From positions 1 through 14,553 of the forward strand of contig JBBDSH010000104.1 of NCBI GenBank assembly GCA_040905045.1: a stretch of 14,553 bases of DNA, given 5' to 3'. Each line of letters starts with the position of its first letter. The stretch's first letter is position 1. The DNA is from JBBDSH01 sp040905045. Lineage in GTDB: Bacteria > Pseudomonadota > Gammaproteobacteria > Eutrophobiales > Eutrophobiaceae. Of this stretch, positions 14,402 to 14,553 are shown piece after piece. The notes beneath the pieces were generated by a model, which made no database searches, was not told where the DNA came from, and saw only the letters and a list, made by a program, of their open reading frames with translations. Position numbers and translations under genes: made by a program.

Positions 14402-14423
14402 CCCTCTCCCTTGAGGGAGAGGG
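14402..14423. repeat. Palindromic CCCTCTCCC repeat after pgsA
   Basis: CCCTCTCCC and GGGAGAGGG form a perfect 9-bp stem with a TTGA loop, and are followed by a GGGGTGAGGGTGA tail that can pair in part with the bases before the stem. This form of repeat is widespread between proteobacterial genes. With no T-run it is at best a weak terminator for the pgsA transcript. Confidence 0.65.
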
Positions 14424-14449
14424 CCGGGGTGAGGGTGAACAACCAGTCA

Positions 14450-14477
14450 TTGACAGTTGTCCGGCCGCCGCTACAAT
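14450..14477 (+). promoter_or_regulatory. Promoter of tRNA-Gly
   Basis: A perfect TTGACA (14450-14455), a 16-bp spacer and TACAAT (14472-14477, 5 of 6) stand 23 bp before the mature tRNA-Gly 5' end. This is the expected arrangement for a strong stable-RNA promoter. Confidence 0.8.
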
Positions 14478-14500
14478 AACGACCCTTCAAGAACTTAACT

Positions 14501-14553
14501 GCGGGAATAGCTCAGTTGGTAGAGCGCAACCTTGCCAAGGTTGAGGTCGCCGG
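14501..14553 (+). tRNA. tRNA-Gly (anticodon GCC), 3' end cut by window edge
   Basis: The sequence begins GCGGGAA with the D-arm AGCTCAGTTGGTAGAGC and an anticodon arm AACCT/AGGTT around TTGCCAA, giving anticodon GCC. Only the T-arm and the 3' acceptor strand lie beyond the window. Position after uvrC-pgsA fits the usual gammaproteobacterial tRNA cluster. Confidence 0.95.

Overview
The window looks like the chromosome of a gammaproteobacterium, probably halophilic or haloalkaliphilic. The protein sequences of PntA/PntB, YccA, UvrC and PgsA read as close relatives of the enterobacterial and Chromatiales versions. The order uvrC-pgsA-tRNA-Gly is a familiar gammaproteobacterial arrangement. Ectoine-type genes (ectB, the ectoine-associated aspartate kinase, and a divergent MarR regulator of EctR1 type) point to a salt-adapted organism. 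The taxonomic statement is inference from remembered sequences, not a search. One run of 100 N (6250-6349) is an assembly gap inside a protein kinase gene.

Layout, left to right. Bases 1-2943 (minus): pntA-pntB, the proton-translocating transhydrogenase, with pntB cut by the left edge and a candidate promoter and structured leader upstream of pntA. Bases 3181-3900 (minus): yccA, a seven-helix BI-1 family membrane protein, ending in a clear rho-independent terminator. Bases 4200-4287 (plus): tRNA-Ser(UGA). Bases 4436-5467 (plus): an NAD-type isocitrate dehydrogenase. Bases 5462-5727: a nested inverted-repeat element with arms of heptamer repeats, which contains the stop codons of both convergent neighbours. 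Bases 5725-6912 (minus): a Ser/Thr protein kinase fused to a cyclic-nucleotide-binding domain, with a DFS instead of a DFG motif. Bases 6913-7298: intergenic DNA with a candidate promoter, a REP-like palindrome and a CACAGAG-type palindrome.

Bases 7299-11185 hold the most interesting locus. ectB and the ectoine-type aspartate kinase gene are transcribed leftward, and an EctR1-like MarR gene is transcribed rightward. ectA and ectC, which normally sit before and after ectB, are absent. A 27-nt hairpin lies where ectC would normally be, and a pseudopalindrome resembling the published EctR1 operator lies between ectR and ectB. As it stands the locus could make L-2,4-diaminobutyrate but not ectoine, unless ectA and ectC lie elsewhere in the genome.

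Bases 11339-14553 (plus): a compact DNA-repair and lipid run of a family-5-like uracil-DNA glycosylase, uvrC and pgsA, with gaps of only 5 and 2 bp, then a palindromic repeat, a strong sigma-70-like promoter and the start of tRNA-Gly(GCC), cut by the right edge. No CRISPR array, transposase or phage gene was seen.
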